Positions 34,172 through 43,028 of a DNA stretch of 64,000 nt are shown in pieces. The position numbers were made by a program, and so were the translations under genes. The number at the start of each line of letters is the position of its first letter. The stretch's first letter is position 1. The notes beneath the pieces were generated by a model. The model was not told the DNA's origin. It saw only the letters and a list, made by a program, of their open reading frames with translations, and did not search any database. This DNA comes from Candidatus Terraquivivens tengchongensis. Lineage in GTDB: Archaea > Thermoproteota > Nitrososphaeria_A > Caldarchaeales > Wolframiiraptoraceae. The stretch covers positions 62,001 through 126,000 of the forward strand of contig JALNJK010000002.1 in the NCBI GenBank assembly GCA_023268355.1. The letters are read 5' to 3'.

Positions 34172-34792
34172 CTACTGTTCTCGTGCATTTAACATCCTAA
34201 CCGACATGATAACGACCAATGCTGAAATCGTTAAGGATGCTATCAATTCCGGAATGGCCACACCTCTCCACGGAAAGAGCCAAACCACTATCGCTATAGC
34301 AGATAGAAGCAACAACGCAGTGCCCAATACTACTGAGCGCGGAGGATAGATTAAATTGTATGCTCCAAAGATTATCAGCGTTAGCGCTACGAATACGAAG
34401 AACGTGACCGAGACGTAATAATGTATTATTCCTGCAGTTTCCGGAAAGAATCCTATCATGAAGAGCGAGATCGTGCTTAGTGCGTAGAGCGTGACGCCGA
34501 CCGTGCCCAAAGCACCCTTGTGAAGTCTTCTCAGACCTATGAGAAAGAAAAAAGCTAAGACGGCTGATAACATCAATCCTAGATTGAATATAACGTTTGA
34601 AGGTTGTCTTGCGCCCAGATCACTTAGAGCATTTTCCATCCAGCTAAACCAAGGAGATATAGAGATGCTCAGCGCTATAGAAGAGTACGCCACCACGAGG
34701 CTCAATAGTCCAACTATTCCTATTAACTTCAGGCGAGGCATGTAATGATGAAAAAGAATGCAAGAAATAAATTTAATTAAGTCAGACCGCAT
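34172..34792 (-). CDS. DUF998-like membrane protein
   Basis: 206 residues with about six membrane segments. The first loop WFSWMENALSDLGARQPS carries the ALSDLG motif of DUF998 proteins. Function unknown. The start could be ATG at 34792 or ATG at 34741 (MPRLKLIGIVGLL); the second leaves a cleaner N-terminus. Convergent with the DUF401 gene; the stops are 2 nt apart. Confidence 0.7.
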   Translation of the reverse strand: MRSDLIKFISCILFHHYMPRLKLIGIVGLLSLVVAYSSIALSISISPWFSWMENALSDLGARQPSNVIFNLGLMLSAVLAFFFLIGLRRLHKGALGTVGVTLYALSTISLFMIGFFPETAGIIHYYVSVTFFVFVALTLIIFGAYNLIYPPRSVVLGTALLLLSAIAIVVWLFPWRGVAIPELIASLTISALVVIMSVRMLNAREQ

Positions 34793-34895
34793 TTTGTTGC
34801 TGTCAAGTTATCATCAACCATTACCTCTAAGTTTAAGTAGGTCGCTTTTTTGAGAATCAAGTTATTTAATTAGCGCTGTATTTTTCAAAATAAGC

Positions 34896-35873
34896 ATGGA
34901 ATACGTTGAGTTAGGTAAAAGTGGTTTTAAAGTTTCTGTGATAGGACTCGGCACTTGGCAAATAGGGACAAGGCTCTGGGGATGGGGTACAGATTACAAT
35001 GAGTCTGATGCTATCGCTACTATTCATCAAGCTATAGATTTAGGAATCAACTTTATAGATACTGCAGAAATTTATGGTGGAGGGAGGTCTGAAGAGATTA
35101 TTGGCAAGGCCATAGCCGGTAGAAGGGATGAAGTCTTTTTAGCCACAAAAGTTTGGCTCACTAACCTTTCCTACGACAAAGTTATCAAAGCTGCCGAAAG
35201 AAGCATTAGGAGGTTAGGCGTTGATGTAATAGACCTTTATCAAGTACACTGGCCTAATCCCTTCATTCCTATAGAGCAAACGATGAGGGGTATGGAAAAA
35301 CTGGTCAAGGAAGGAAAGGTGAGGTGTATAGGCGTTAGCAACTTCTCTGTTAATCAACTGAAAAGGGCACAAGAGGCGCTTTCCTCAGAAGAAATCGTCT
35401 CGAACCAGGTCGAGTACAATTTGCTGAACAGAAAAATCGAAAGGGACCTGCTACCCTATGCTAGACAAGAAAAGGTTACGATCATAGCTTATAGTCCTTT
35501 GGCTAAGGGCATATTGACTGGAAAGTATGCTCCTGGAAACATTCCTAGAGACCTTCTGAGAAAAGTTGATATTTTGTTTTCCTCTGAGAATCTAAGAAGG
35601 GCAAATAAAATCCTTGAGGTTTTGCGCGAAATTGCTGAGCGGCGGGGGAAAGATGTATCACAAGTGGCCCTAAATTGGTTAATAAAGGAACCTACCATTC
35701 TTGCAATACCTGGTGCAAAGAGGCCGCAACATGTGAAGGTAAACGTTGGTGCTACCGGATGGAGGTTAACTGATGAAGAAGTAAAGAAAATAGATGAGGT
35801 TTCGAGTTCATTCAAACCCGAAAGACTAAAAAGTTATGCCTCTATACCCTTTAGATTGCTTAGATTTTGGTAA
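34896..35873 (+). CDS. Aldo/keto reductase
   Basis: NADPH-dependent oxidoreductase of the AKR superfamily, 325 residues. The catalytic tetrad is visible: FIDTAEIYGGGRSEE (Asp, Tyr), LATKVWL (Lys) and YQVHWPNP (His). NADPH site parts are AYSPLAKGILTGKY and AIPGAKRPQHVKVN. Substrate unknown. A TATA-like element about 30 nt before the ATG at 34896 suggests a leaderless message. Confidence 0.9.
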   Translation: MEYVELGKSGFKVSVIGLGTWQIGTRLWGWGTDYNESDAIATIHQAIDLGINFIDTAEIYGGGRSEEIIGKAIAGRRDEVFLATKVWLTNLSYDKVIKAAERSIRRLGVDVIDLYQVHWPNPFIPIEQTMRGMEKLVKEGKVRCIGVSNFSVNQLKRAQEALSSEEIVSNQVEYNLLNRKIERDLLPYARQEKVTIIAYSPLAKGILTGKYAPGNIPRDLLRKVDILFSSENLRRANKILEVLREIAERRGKDVSQVALNWLIKEPTILAIPGAKRPQHVKVNVGATGWRLTDEEVKKIDEVSSSFKPERLKSYASIPFRLLRFW

Positions 35874-35921
35874 TTTAAACAGTTAAATATGGTTATCCGG
35901 CTGTATTTGTCGGAGTAAGGC

Positions 35922-36284
35922 ATGAGTATAAAGGATGAGGACGTACAGCGTATGTCCCAAGCCCTAAAGTCTGGGGCAAAACTGACATCTGAAGTATGCC
36001 CTGTATGTTCGAGTCCGATTTTTGAAATAAAAGGGGAACTTTGGTGCTTAAAATGTAATAAAAAGGTTGTTAAGATAAGAGAAGAGTCAGAGATAGCGGA
36101 TGCCGTATTGCCCTACACTTTAAATAATTTAAGCGCTGTTGTTGTTGAGAAGTTAGAACAACTTTCCATAACTCTCTCAAAACTTACGGATCCTTCTGAT
36201 ATAAAAAACGTGGCTGATACAATTTCTGCCCTTTTAGAGGTCCTTTCACAAAGTGAAAGTTTAAAGGAGAAATTGCGAAAATAA
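35922..36284 (+). CDS. UPF0148/autoantigen p27 family zinc-ribbon protein
   Basis: 120 residues. An N-terminal helix MSQALKSGAKLTSEVCPVC leads into a zinc ribbon (CPVC ... CLKC), followed by a helical tail. Members of this group (related to human SSSCA1/p27) are common in archaea, with no settled role. It is the last gene before the probable replication origin; an ACATAAG/CTTATGT inverted repeat 40 nt after its stop (36324-36344) may end transcription. Confidence 0.78.
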   Translation: MSIKDEDVQRMSQALKSGAKLTSEVCPVCSSPIFEIKGELWCLKCNKKVVKIREESEIADAVLPYTLNNLSAVVVEKLEQLSITLSKLTDPSDIKNVADTISALLEVLSQSESLKEKLRK

Positions 36285-36594
36285 ATGTGAAGTCACCAGA
36301 CCTCTGCATCCTCGTTTTGTAATACATAAGTAATCGTCTTATGTCTAAGGCTTGAATATGTGATAATATATGTTAACATTATGTGAAGTGACTTTGTTAA
36401 GAATTTGTGATATGTTGGGTAACCCCACTCAATCATTTTTTGACAATTTCGGAATCATTATTAACTAATATTACTTATTTTTTGAAAAATGTTTGTTATT
36501 GGTTGTATGAAGAATTTGTTAAATAAGCATAATTCATGTTTCACAACATTATTCACAAGCTCTCATAGATGCATCCTCTATATTCCTTTATCCA

Positions 36595-36619
36595 TTTTCC
36601 ATAGGAAATGTAGGGGTGT
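36595..36619 (+). repeat. Origin recognition box, left copy
   Basis: Core TTTTCCATAGGAAAT followed after two bases by AGGGGTGT. The dyad TTCC..GGAA plus a downstream G-run is the plan of archaeal ORB sites bound by Orc1/Cdc6. The mate at 36769-36793 points the opposite way, with 23 of 25 positions identical. Confidence 0.75.
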
Positions 36620-36768
36620 TTGATTTTTAATTGTTAACTGTGAATAACAAATATATGGGGTTTTTCGTAAAAAATCGCCAAGAAAGTAGGCTTATTGGTC
36701 ATCTAAGCTCTTATTCATTCTCAATTTGTGAAGCTTTCATTTTTTGTTGAATTTTGGTGGTAAGAGAT

Positions 36769-36793
36769 ACACCCCTGTATTTCCTATGGAAAA
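36769..36793 (-). repeat. Origin recognition box, right copy (inverted)
   Basis: On the minus strand it reads TTTTCCATAGGAAAT, then AC, then AGGGGTGT, differing from the left copy at two central positions. The G-runs of both boxes face the AT-rich core between them. Confidence 0.75.
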
Positions 36794-36943
36794 TAGGATT
36801 TTCTATTGTTCCTTTTTATTGTGCTCTGTTTTTAATAAAAATAGAAGTTTTTATTGAAAAAAGTAAACCAAGAAATTTTTTCATGTAATCTATAATGACC
36901 GTACAGAGAGTAACATTCTGTTCAAAAGAAAAAGTGAGAAACA

Positions 36944-38215
36944 ATGAACAGAGAGTCAGATTTCCAATGGAAAGTATGGGGTGCCCGGCTAGATCCGCTA
37001 TCTGACCTCTTATCCACCTCATCCAAAAAAACAATATTCAAAAACAGAAATGTTTTGAGGTCGGATTATTTACCCAATAACCTACCACATAGGTGGGAGC
37101 ATATTAGACAGTTAGGTGAAATACTCGCACCAACGCTTAATAATACTAGACCTTCAAACGTCTTTATATATGGAAAGACAGGTACAGGTAAAACGGCTGT
37201 AGTTAAGTACACATTCAAGCGTTTTAATGAAGAAACAATCCGTAACAATTTACCGTTGAAGTTTATATACATCAACTGTCGGATGGCCGGTACAGAGTAT
37301 CGAGTATTAACGGAGCTTTGTTCATCAATAGGGCAAAAAGTACCCTTCACGGGTTTATCTAAAGCTGAGGTATTCAACAGATTCGTATCTGGTCTTTCCT
37401 CGTCTAACTTAATGGTGGTGGTTTGCTTAGATGAGGTTGACATTCTTGTTAAAAATTTTGGCGATGATTTACTTTATGAGCTTACAAGAGTTAACGAGTC
37501 CCTTAATAACGGACAGGTTGCCCTTGTCGGAGTTTCAAATGACTTAATGTTCAAAAATATGTTAGACCCTAGAGTGTTAAGTAGTCTAAGCGAAGAAGAA
37601 ATAGTCTTCCATCCATACACAGCATCCGAACTTATGGATATATTGAGCGAAAGGGCCGCTCTCGCATTTAATGAGGGTACGATCTCTCAAGATATAATAG
37701 CGTTATGTGCAGCGCTTGCGGCGGCAGAACATGGCGATGCTAGGAGGGCTTTAGACTTGCTAAGGGTAGCTGGTGAGGTAGCGGAAAGGGCTGGAGCACA
37801 AAAAGTCGAGGAAAAGCACGTAAGGATGGCCCAAGGAATAATCGAAAGGGGAAGAGTCTTTGAGGCATTATCGTCCCTTCCCTTACATAGCAAGCTGGTT
37901 TTGCTTTCTGTAGTGCTAGCGATAAAAAACGGGAATGAAATAACTTCAGGGACCTTATATACGGTCTATAAAGAGCTATGTGAACTGCTTGGTATAGAAC
38001 CCTTGACAGACAGAAGAACTAGTAGTTTGTTATCAGAACTGAACATGCTAGGGGTATTAGACTGTGAACTCGTAAGTCTCGGAAGATATGGCAGGACCAG
38101 AAAGGTGTTCCTTACGCTACCTTTAGACGAAGTCATTGGTGTTTTTGAGAAAGATGATGTGCTTTCGAACATGTTAGGTTATGTGCCCACCTCTCTCAAA
38201 AAACGCAATACATAA
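36944..38215 (+). CDS. orc1: Orc1/Cdc6 replication initiator
   Basis: Origin-binding AAA+ ATPase that loads the MCM helicase. It has 423 residues: the Walker A loop IYGKTGTGKTAVVKY near residue 73, Walker B VVCLDEVDIL, sensor 1 ALVGVSND, sensor 2 HGDARRALDLLRVAG, and a C-terminal winged-helix domain that reads the origin DNA. The start is ATG at 36944. The probable origin lies directly upstream. It is followed 34 nt later by the PolD small subunit, so initiator and polymerase genes are probably co-transcribed. Confidence 0.95.
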   Translation: MNRESDFQWKVWGARLDPLSDLLSTSSKKTIFKNRNVLRSDYLPNNLPHRWEHIRQLGEILAPTLNNTRPSNVFIYGKTGTGKTAVVKYTFKRFNEETIRNNLPLKFIYINCRMAGTEYRVLTELCSSIGQKVPFTGLSKAEVFNRFVSGLSSSNLMVVVCLDEVDILVKNFGDDLLYELTRVNESLNNGQVALVGVSNDLMFKNMLDPRVLSSLSEEEIVFHPYTASELMDILSERAALAFNEGTISQDIIALCAALAAAEHGDARRALDLLRVAGEVAERAGAQKVEEKHVRMAQGIIERGRVFEALSSLPLHSKLVLLSVVLAIKNGNEITSGTLYTVYKELCELLGIEPLTDRRTSSLLSELNMLGVLDCELVSLGRYGRTRKVFLTLPLDEVIGVFEKDDVLSNMLGYVPTSLKKRNT

Positions 38216-38249
38216 AAACTCTCTTTAGCTAATAAGGGCAGAAGCTTAG

Positions 38250-39725
38250 TTGTCCTCAAATAATGATAGAAAAATAATCCTAGCGGCTTTAAAGAACGGT
38301 TACCATTTAACTGAGGACGCCTTGGAAATTTTGAAAAGATCAGAAGATCCCGTCAGAACGTTAAATATGGTGATAGAGCATGTGAAAAAAGCAGACCCAA
38401 GCTGTATAGTACTCAATGCCAAACTTATTGAAGCACTCGTCCAACAAACAACGAAGCCGCAGGAATCAAAGCCTGTACATGAACACGAAGAGGAACCTCT
38501 AATATGCCCTGAGATTCAAATTATTCGGTATTATCCTGAGGATGCTATAATCGAAGGCCATCTCGAAGAATTTTACAGACACTTCCACAGCCGCTATATA
38601 AAACTCAGGAAAATACTCGAAGAAAGGGGCATTAAATTCGTGCCTTTATCTGAAATTATGAGGATGAGAAAAGACCAAGACGCTATCGCCGCGGTTATGG
38701 TACTGGACAAAAAGGACACGGAGAAGGCTTTAATATTTGAATGCGAGGACCCTTCAGCAAACACAACGGTTTTCGTTCCAAAGAAAGCCAGTGATGTCTT
38801 CACAAAGGCTGAGATGGTGTTGGTTGACTGTGTAGTTGGCATGAAGCTTAGAAAGGTTGACGATACGCTTCTCGTTCAAGACATCATCCAACCGGACGTT
38901 CCAATAAACCAAAAACATCCATCAACAGGGCCCGATATGTACGTGTGTTTCATATCTGACATCCACATTGGGAGTAAAAATTTCCGGAAAGATTTGTTTG
39001 AATCGTTTCTCGATTGGATAAATAGGAGCAGGGATGGCGAGGTTAAAAGAACGGGATATGTGGTTTTGTGTGGGGATTTAGTTGACGGTGTAGGTGTATA
39101 TCCTGGACAGGAAAAGGAACTCGAAGTCGTTTCAATAAATGAACAATTTAGCATGGCTGCTAAATTTTTATCGGAAATTCCTGAACGTATTGAATTGATA
39201 TATCTACCTGGTAATCATGAACCTGTTAGAAAAGCTTTACCTCAACCTCCAGTACCAGAAGTTTACAAAAAAATATTAGAGAGTAAGCGTAAAATAACGT
39301 TCATCAGCAACCCAGCAAAAATTTTGATCGGGAACAAGCTCATATATCTATATCACGGCCAAAGTCTTGACGATTTAATTCAAACATTGCCAAACGTCTC
39401 ATACAGCACATTACACGAAAGCATAGGCAAGATACTCGAGGTTATGCTACAGGTTAGACACCTTGCACCATGTTACGGTCAGAACACGCCTATCTTACCG
39501 CTTGATAGTGACCCCTTGGTTATTGATGATGTGCCCGACATACTTTGCACAGGTCATGTACATGTAGCCGGTGTTAAGTCCTATAAGGGTGTGCTGCTTA
39601 TAAACTCAGGTTGCTGGCAAGAACAAACATCATTTCAGCAAAGTTCTGGCCTTAAACCAACAGTCGGAACCGCTGTGCTTGTAAACTTGGCTGATATGTC
39701 AACGAAGATAAAGCTTTTCAGTTAA
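38250..39725 (+). CDS. polB: DNA polymerase D small subunit (DP1)
   Basis: Proofreading subunit of the archaeal replicative polymerase PolD. It has 491 residues. After a helical N-terminus and an OB-fold region comes the calcineurin-like phosphoesterase domain with all metal motifs: CFISDIHIGSKNF, VVLCGDLVDG, LPGNHEPVR, YHGQSLDD and CTGHVHVAG. Keeping all of them suggests active 3'-5' exonuclease. The start is TTG at 38250. The DP2 gene is not in the window. Its presence argues against Crenarchaeota. Confidence 0.94.
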   Translation: MSSNNDRKIILAALKNGYHLTEDALEILKRSEDPVRTLNMVIEHVKKADPSCIVLNAKLIEALVQQTTKPQESKPVHEHEEEPLICPEIQIIRYYPEDAIIEGHLEEFYRHFHSRYIKLRKILEERGIKFVPLSEIMRMRKDQDAIAAVMVLDKKDTEKALIFECEDPSANTTVFVPKKASDVFTKAEMVLVDCVVGMKLRKVDDTLLVQDIIQPDVPINQKHPSTGPDMYVCFISDIHIGSKNFRKDLFESFLDWINRSRDGEVKRTGYVVLCGDLVDGVGVYPGQEKELEVVSINEQFSMAAKFLSEIPERIELIYLPGNHEPVRKALPQPPVPEVYKKILESKRKITFISNPAKILIGNKLIYLYHGQSLDDLIQTLPNVSYSTLHESIGKILEVMLQVRHLAPCYGQNTPILPLDSDPLVIDDVPDILCTGHVHVAGVKSYKGVLLINSGCWQEQTSFQQSSGLKPTVGTAVLVNLADMSTKIKLFS

Positions 39726-39748
39726 AAAATAATTTTTAGGTTACCTTA

Positions 39749-40573
39749 ATGTTTGCTGGAAGTATGCTCATAGGTTTTATGAATAATCCTTGGCTACCGG
39801 TGTTAGGCGAAGTCAAATTCGCTGTGGATAACAAATTCGATTTTATAGAGATGACGATAGAATATCCTGAGGCTATGCCAGAAAGGCTGCTACCTCTTTG
39901 CAAAGATATAAGGGACACACTCAGGAAAAGTGGGTTGGACATTATATGTCACGTGCCTTGGTATTTTCACATAGCTCACCCCTATTCAAGCGTGAGGATG
40001 TGTTATGTCTCAGAAACATTAAACGTCATGGAAGTGGCAAGGGCTTTAGGTGCAACCAAGATAGTCATCCATACAGAATTTGCTGAAGGACTTCCATCAA
40101 AATATTTCTCAGAGAACCGGAACGAGATGCTCGAAAACTTCTCATCAAGCTTGGACAAGATAAAAGAGAAAGCAAACGAGTATGGTATGATGATTATGTT
40201 GGAAAATACAGACGATAAGGCTGCAACACTTGAAGAGTTGATTTGCTTACTCGATTCAAAGAATATTAAGGCAACGCTTGATGTAGGCCATGCATTCTCG
40301 AATTACCATGGCAACAATAAATCATTAACAGACTTCATAAAGATGCTTGGTAGTAGGATAACTCATGTCCACTTAAGTGATAACTTCGGGGCTGGGGATT
40401 TGCACTTACCGATAGGTGTTGGTAGGATATGCTGGCGAGAAGTTATGTCCGAACTAAAAGATTTGGGGTATGATGGAACCATCACTTTAGAAGTTCACTC
40501 ACCAGATAGGGATTACCTGCTGCTGAGCAGGGATAAGGTTTTAAAGATTTTACAGGATTTGAACTCTGTGTAA
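39749..40573 (+). CDS. Xylose isomerase-like TIM barrel protein
   Basis: 274 residues of the AP-endonuclease-2/sugar phosphate isomerase fold. Metal-site parts are IVIHTEFAEG, MIMLENTDDKAAT (Glu), ATLDVGHAFSNYHG (Asp, His), ITHVHLSDNFGAGDLHLPIG and ITLEVHSPD. It could be a sugar isomerase/epimerase or an endonuclease IV-like enzyme; sequence does not decide, although the short length and lack of the full endonuclease IV ligand set favour the first. It lies 24 nt after the PolD gene. Confidence 0.75.
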   Translation: MFAGSMLIGFMNNPWLPVLGEVKFAVDNKFDFIEMTIEYPEAMPERLLPLCKDIRDTLRKSGLDIICHVPWYFHIAHPYSSVRMCYVSETLNVMEVARALGATKIVIHTEFAEGLPSKYFSENRNEMLENFSSSLDKIKEKANEYGMMIMLENTDDKAATLEELICLLDSKNIKATLDVGHAFSNYHGNNKSLTDFIKMLGSRITHVHLSDNFGAGDLHLPIGVGRICWREVMSELKDLGYDGTITLEVHSPDRDYLLLSRDKVLKILQDLNSV

Positions 40574-40604
40574 TTTTGAACATGCTGATGTGTTTTTATG
40601 CAGA

Positions 40605-40626
40605 CGCACTGTTGACAACGAGTGCG
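40605..40626. terminator. Hairpin between convergent genes
   Basis: CGCACT (40605-40610) pairs with AGTGCG (40621-40626), and GTT/AAC inside extend the stem with one bulged G. It lies in the 170-nt gap between two convergent stops (40573 and 40744). A terminator or processing signal is plausible, but no long T-run follows. Confidence 0.35.
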
Positions 40627-40743
40627 GCAATCTGACATCTGTCTTGTCGTTATTCCGTCTTTATGAGGTCAGGGAATAGATGGACTTGTTGCTAGATGTT
40701 TTAAATAGAATGTATAGACCTAGGCTGACCAGAGTAATGCCCC

Positions 40744-41379
40744 TCATCGCTTGCGATACCTTTCGCTAGTTACGATATACTCCACGGATTCACCAATGTA
40801 TGTAGCATGGTCAGCTATCCTCTCTAAATACCGCAAAATCAGCGTTGTAGCCATGTCACATTTCTTTCCAGATGTCGGATTTCCGATGGCTTGTTTAACA
40901 AATCCTATATACGCCTTATCAACTTCGTCGTCCATTAATTCTAATTTTTTAGCCAACTCGACATCTTTGTTCTTGAAAGCAGTTACGCTTATTTGTATCA
41001 TTTCACATACCTTTTTACCCGTTTTCTGGACTATTTCTTTATTACATTCGCTCAAATCGCCGAACATGCTGAGAACCTGAGATATGTCATAAGCATATCT
41101 TCCATATCTAAAGAAACCATATGCAATTTCCATACAGGAACGGATGTAGCGAAGGTCGCTTGCAACGGGTTGGTACCTAGCAATTAACTCCATACTCAAC
41201 TCTGCCACCTCGTCCTCCAAGATGCGCAGTTGGTTAGATGTCTGAAACACTTCTTTGGAAACATCGCGTCCGTTCACATACCCCTCGATGGCCATTTCAA
41301 CGACCTTGCTGCTGATCGATGCCATGTCCAATATCATGTTAGTAAGCTTTTCCAACCCTTCATCCAAAAGCCTCTTCAA
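40744..41379 (-). CDS. phoU: Phosphate transport system regulator PhoU
   Basis: 211-residue two-repeat helical protein that damps phosphate uptake. The metal-binding motifs of the two repeats are ILEDEVAELSMELI and MDDEVDKAYIGFVKQ, with RYLERIADHATYIGESVEYI near the end. It overlaps pstB by 4 nt and is last in pstSCAB-phoU. Confidence 0.92.
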   Translation of the reverse strand: MKRLLDEGLEKLTNMILDMASISSKVVEMAIEGYVNGRDVSKEVFQTSNQLRILEDEVAELSMELIARYQPVASDLRYIRSCMEIAYGFFRYGRYAYDISQVLSMFGDLSECNKEIVQKTGKKVCEMIQISVTAFKNKDVELAKKLELMDDEVDKAYIGFVKQAIGNPTSGKKCDMATTLILRYLERIADHATYIGESVEYIVTSERYRKR

Positions 41380-42173
41380 ACTTTTACACCATCCAGAACT
41401 CTGCCTGTTATGAATAATTCCGTCAACTCATTAGCTGGAGACTTGAGTACGGATGCGGCCGAGCCAAACTCTATCAGCTTACCGTTGTAAATAAAGGCTA
41501 TGAAGTCTGCTATCCTGCCTGCTTGGTCAACGCTATGTGTAACGGCTATAACCGTGTATTTCTCCTTCAATCGAACCATAAGTTCCTCTATTTTTTTTGT
41601 GTTATATAAGTCGAGACCGGTTGTCGGCTCATCAAATAATATAATCTCTGGCTCGAGTGCAAGGGCCCTTGCGATACAGAGTCTTTGTTGCTGGCCACCG
41701 CTTAACCTCCATGCCGCATCATTCAACCTGTCCTTCACCTCATCCCATAAACCAGCCTCTTTTAGTTTTTCTTCTGCTAACCTCTCCAAGTTTTTCTTAC
41801 CTTTAGCTATGCCGTTCAGCATGGGTCCTATTGTCATGTTTTTTAAGATTGAAAGATGAGGGAACGGGTTTGGTTTCTGAAATACGTATCCTACCTTCCG
41901 TCTAAGGTAGGATGGATCGAGTGTATAAGCATCATGGAGTTCGTCTCCTATCCTAACCCAGATTTTTCCTGAAACCTTCACATCCGGTATTAACTCAACA
42001 AGCCTGTTGATGCTTCTTAACAACATGGTTTTCCCACTACCTGACGGTCCTATTATGGCGGTAACAGCATATCTCGGGAAGTCTATGCTGATACCCTTGA
42101 TTATCTCCTTGTTATTTATGCTAACGCGCAGGTCCCTTACGCTGACGGCTACATTATCCAACAAACTCTGCAC
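41376..42173 (-). CDS. pstB: Phosphate ABC transporter ATP-binding protein PstB
   Basis: ATPase that drives phosphate import. It has 265 residues: Walker A IGPSGSGKTMLLRS, Q-loop YVFQKPNPFPHLS, signature LSGGQQQRLCIARALAL, Walker B IILFDEPTTGLD and switch AVTHSVDQA. The start is GTG at 42173, 6 nt after the pstA stop. Confidence 0.95.
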   Translation of the reverse strand: MQSLLDNVAVSVRDLRVSINNKEIIKGISIDFPRYAVTAIIGPSGSGKTMLLRSINRLVELIPDVKVSGKIWVRIGDELHDAYTLDPSYLRRKVGYVFQKPNPFPHLSILKNMTIGPMLNGIAKGKKNLERLAEEKLKEAGLWDEVKDRLNDAAWRLSGGQQQRLCIARALALEPEIILFDEPTTGLDLYNTKKIEELMVRLKEKYTVIAVTHSVDQAGRIADFIAFIYNGKLIEFGSAASVLKSPANELTELFITGRVLDGVKV

Positions 42174-42179
42174 TCCCGT

Positions 42180-43028
42180 CTACAATAATTTCTTAGTAAG
42201 TCGCCTGGCTAAAAATCCAACCCCCATTACTAGCAGTAAAAGAAACAAGGATGCGGCCCATGCCTGGGTTTGCCACTCCTTAAATGGTGACAATCCATAG
42301 ACGTATATAAGGACTGGTATGGATGGTGCTGGCTCGGTCCACTTACTGAACCAGAAGTTGCTGATACCGTTGCTGACTATTACGGGTGCGGATTCCCCAA
42401 TGATCTTCGCAAACCCTATTAGCACGGCGGTAACAACACCGGCCTTAACAGCGGGTAGAAGTATTCGGAAGATGACTTGGCCGCTAGAAAAGCCAAGAGC
42501 ATACGCTCCCTCTCTAATTTCGCTAGGTATTGTTAAGAACGTTGCCTCGACACTCCTAGCGACTATTGGTATCATGATTAAAGCTAGTGCAAGTGATGCA
42601 GCGAAGGCTGCCGGACCTGTTGCCAGTATGCCGGTAACTTTTGATGCTAAGAATATGTAGGTAACGATTCCGACGAGTATCGTAGGAAACTCAACTAAGA
42701 TATCGCTCACAAAACGGGCCGCCTTGGCTATGGGGCTGTTCCTGCGTTCAGCCAAATATATGCCAGCGAACATGCCGGTTGGCACACCTATCAAAAGTGC
42801 CAGGCCCAACATGTAAAGAGAGCCTTGGATTGCATGCCCTATGCCCCCGCCTTCAACGCCCGGCGGTCTGCCTATGTCCGTGAAGAACTCAAGAGGTCTG
42901 CTGACGATGTAGTACCCTCCTCTTATGATACATTCAAAAATTATCCAGGCTAGTGGAATGATCAATAATAGGAGGGACAGGTATGCTAAACCTGTATAAA
43001 CAACGTCCCTGAGCTTTTTCAAACTCAT
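42180..43028 (-). CDS. pstA: Phosphate ABC transporter permease PstA
   Basis: Inner permease of the Pst importer, 282 residues with six membrane segments. The EAA-type loop shows VEATFLTIPSEIREGAYALG. The start is ATG at 43028, overlapping pstC by 4 nt; a longer open frame to 43187 lies wholly inside pstC and is not real. Confidence 0.93.
   Translation of the reverse strand: MSLKKLRDVVYTGLAYLSLLLLIIPLAWIIFECIIRGGYYIVSRPLEFFTDIGRPPGVEGGGIGHAIQGSLYMLGLALLIGVPTGMFAGIYLAERRNSPIAKAARFVSDILVEFPTILVGIVTYIFLASKVTGILATGPAAFAASLALALIMIPIVARSVEATFLTIPSEIREGAYALGFSSGQVIFRILLPAVKAGVVTAVLIGFAKIIGESAPVIVSNGISNFWFSKWTEPAPSIPVLIYVYGLSPFKEWQTQAWAASLFLLLLVMGVGFLARRLTKKLL

Larger units (their letters stand above)
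36285..36943. other. oriC: Probable chromosomal replication origin
   Basis: 659 nt without a gene, very AT-rich, directly upstream of orc1/cdc6. It contains a long inverted pair of origin-box-like elements (36595-36619 and 36769-36793) around a 149-nt AT-rich core with many A/T runs, suitable as the unwinding site. TTGTTAA-type words recur (near 36372, 36395, 36517 and 36631), and ATGTGAAGT(C/G)AC occurs at about 36287 and 36380. Archaeal origins typically lie next to orc1/cdc6 and have this plan. No coding frame of note is present. Confidence 0.8.

Noticed and set aside
40578-40640. C/D-box guide RNA between convergent genes
   Set aside because: CTGATG and CTGA words are present, but there is no proper C'/D' pair or terminal stem.
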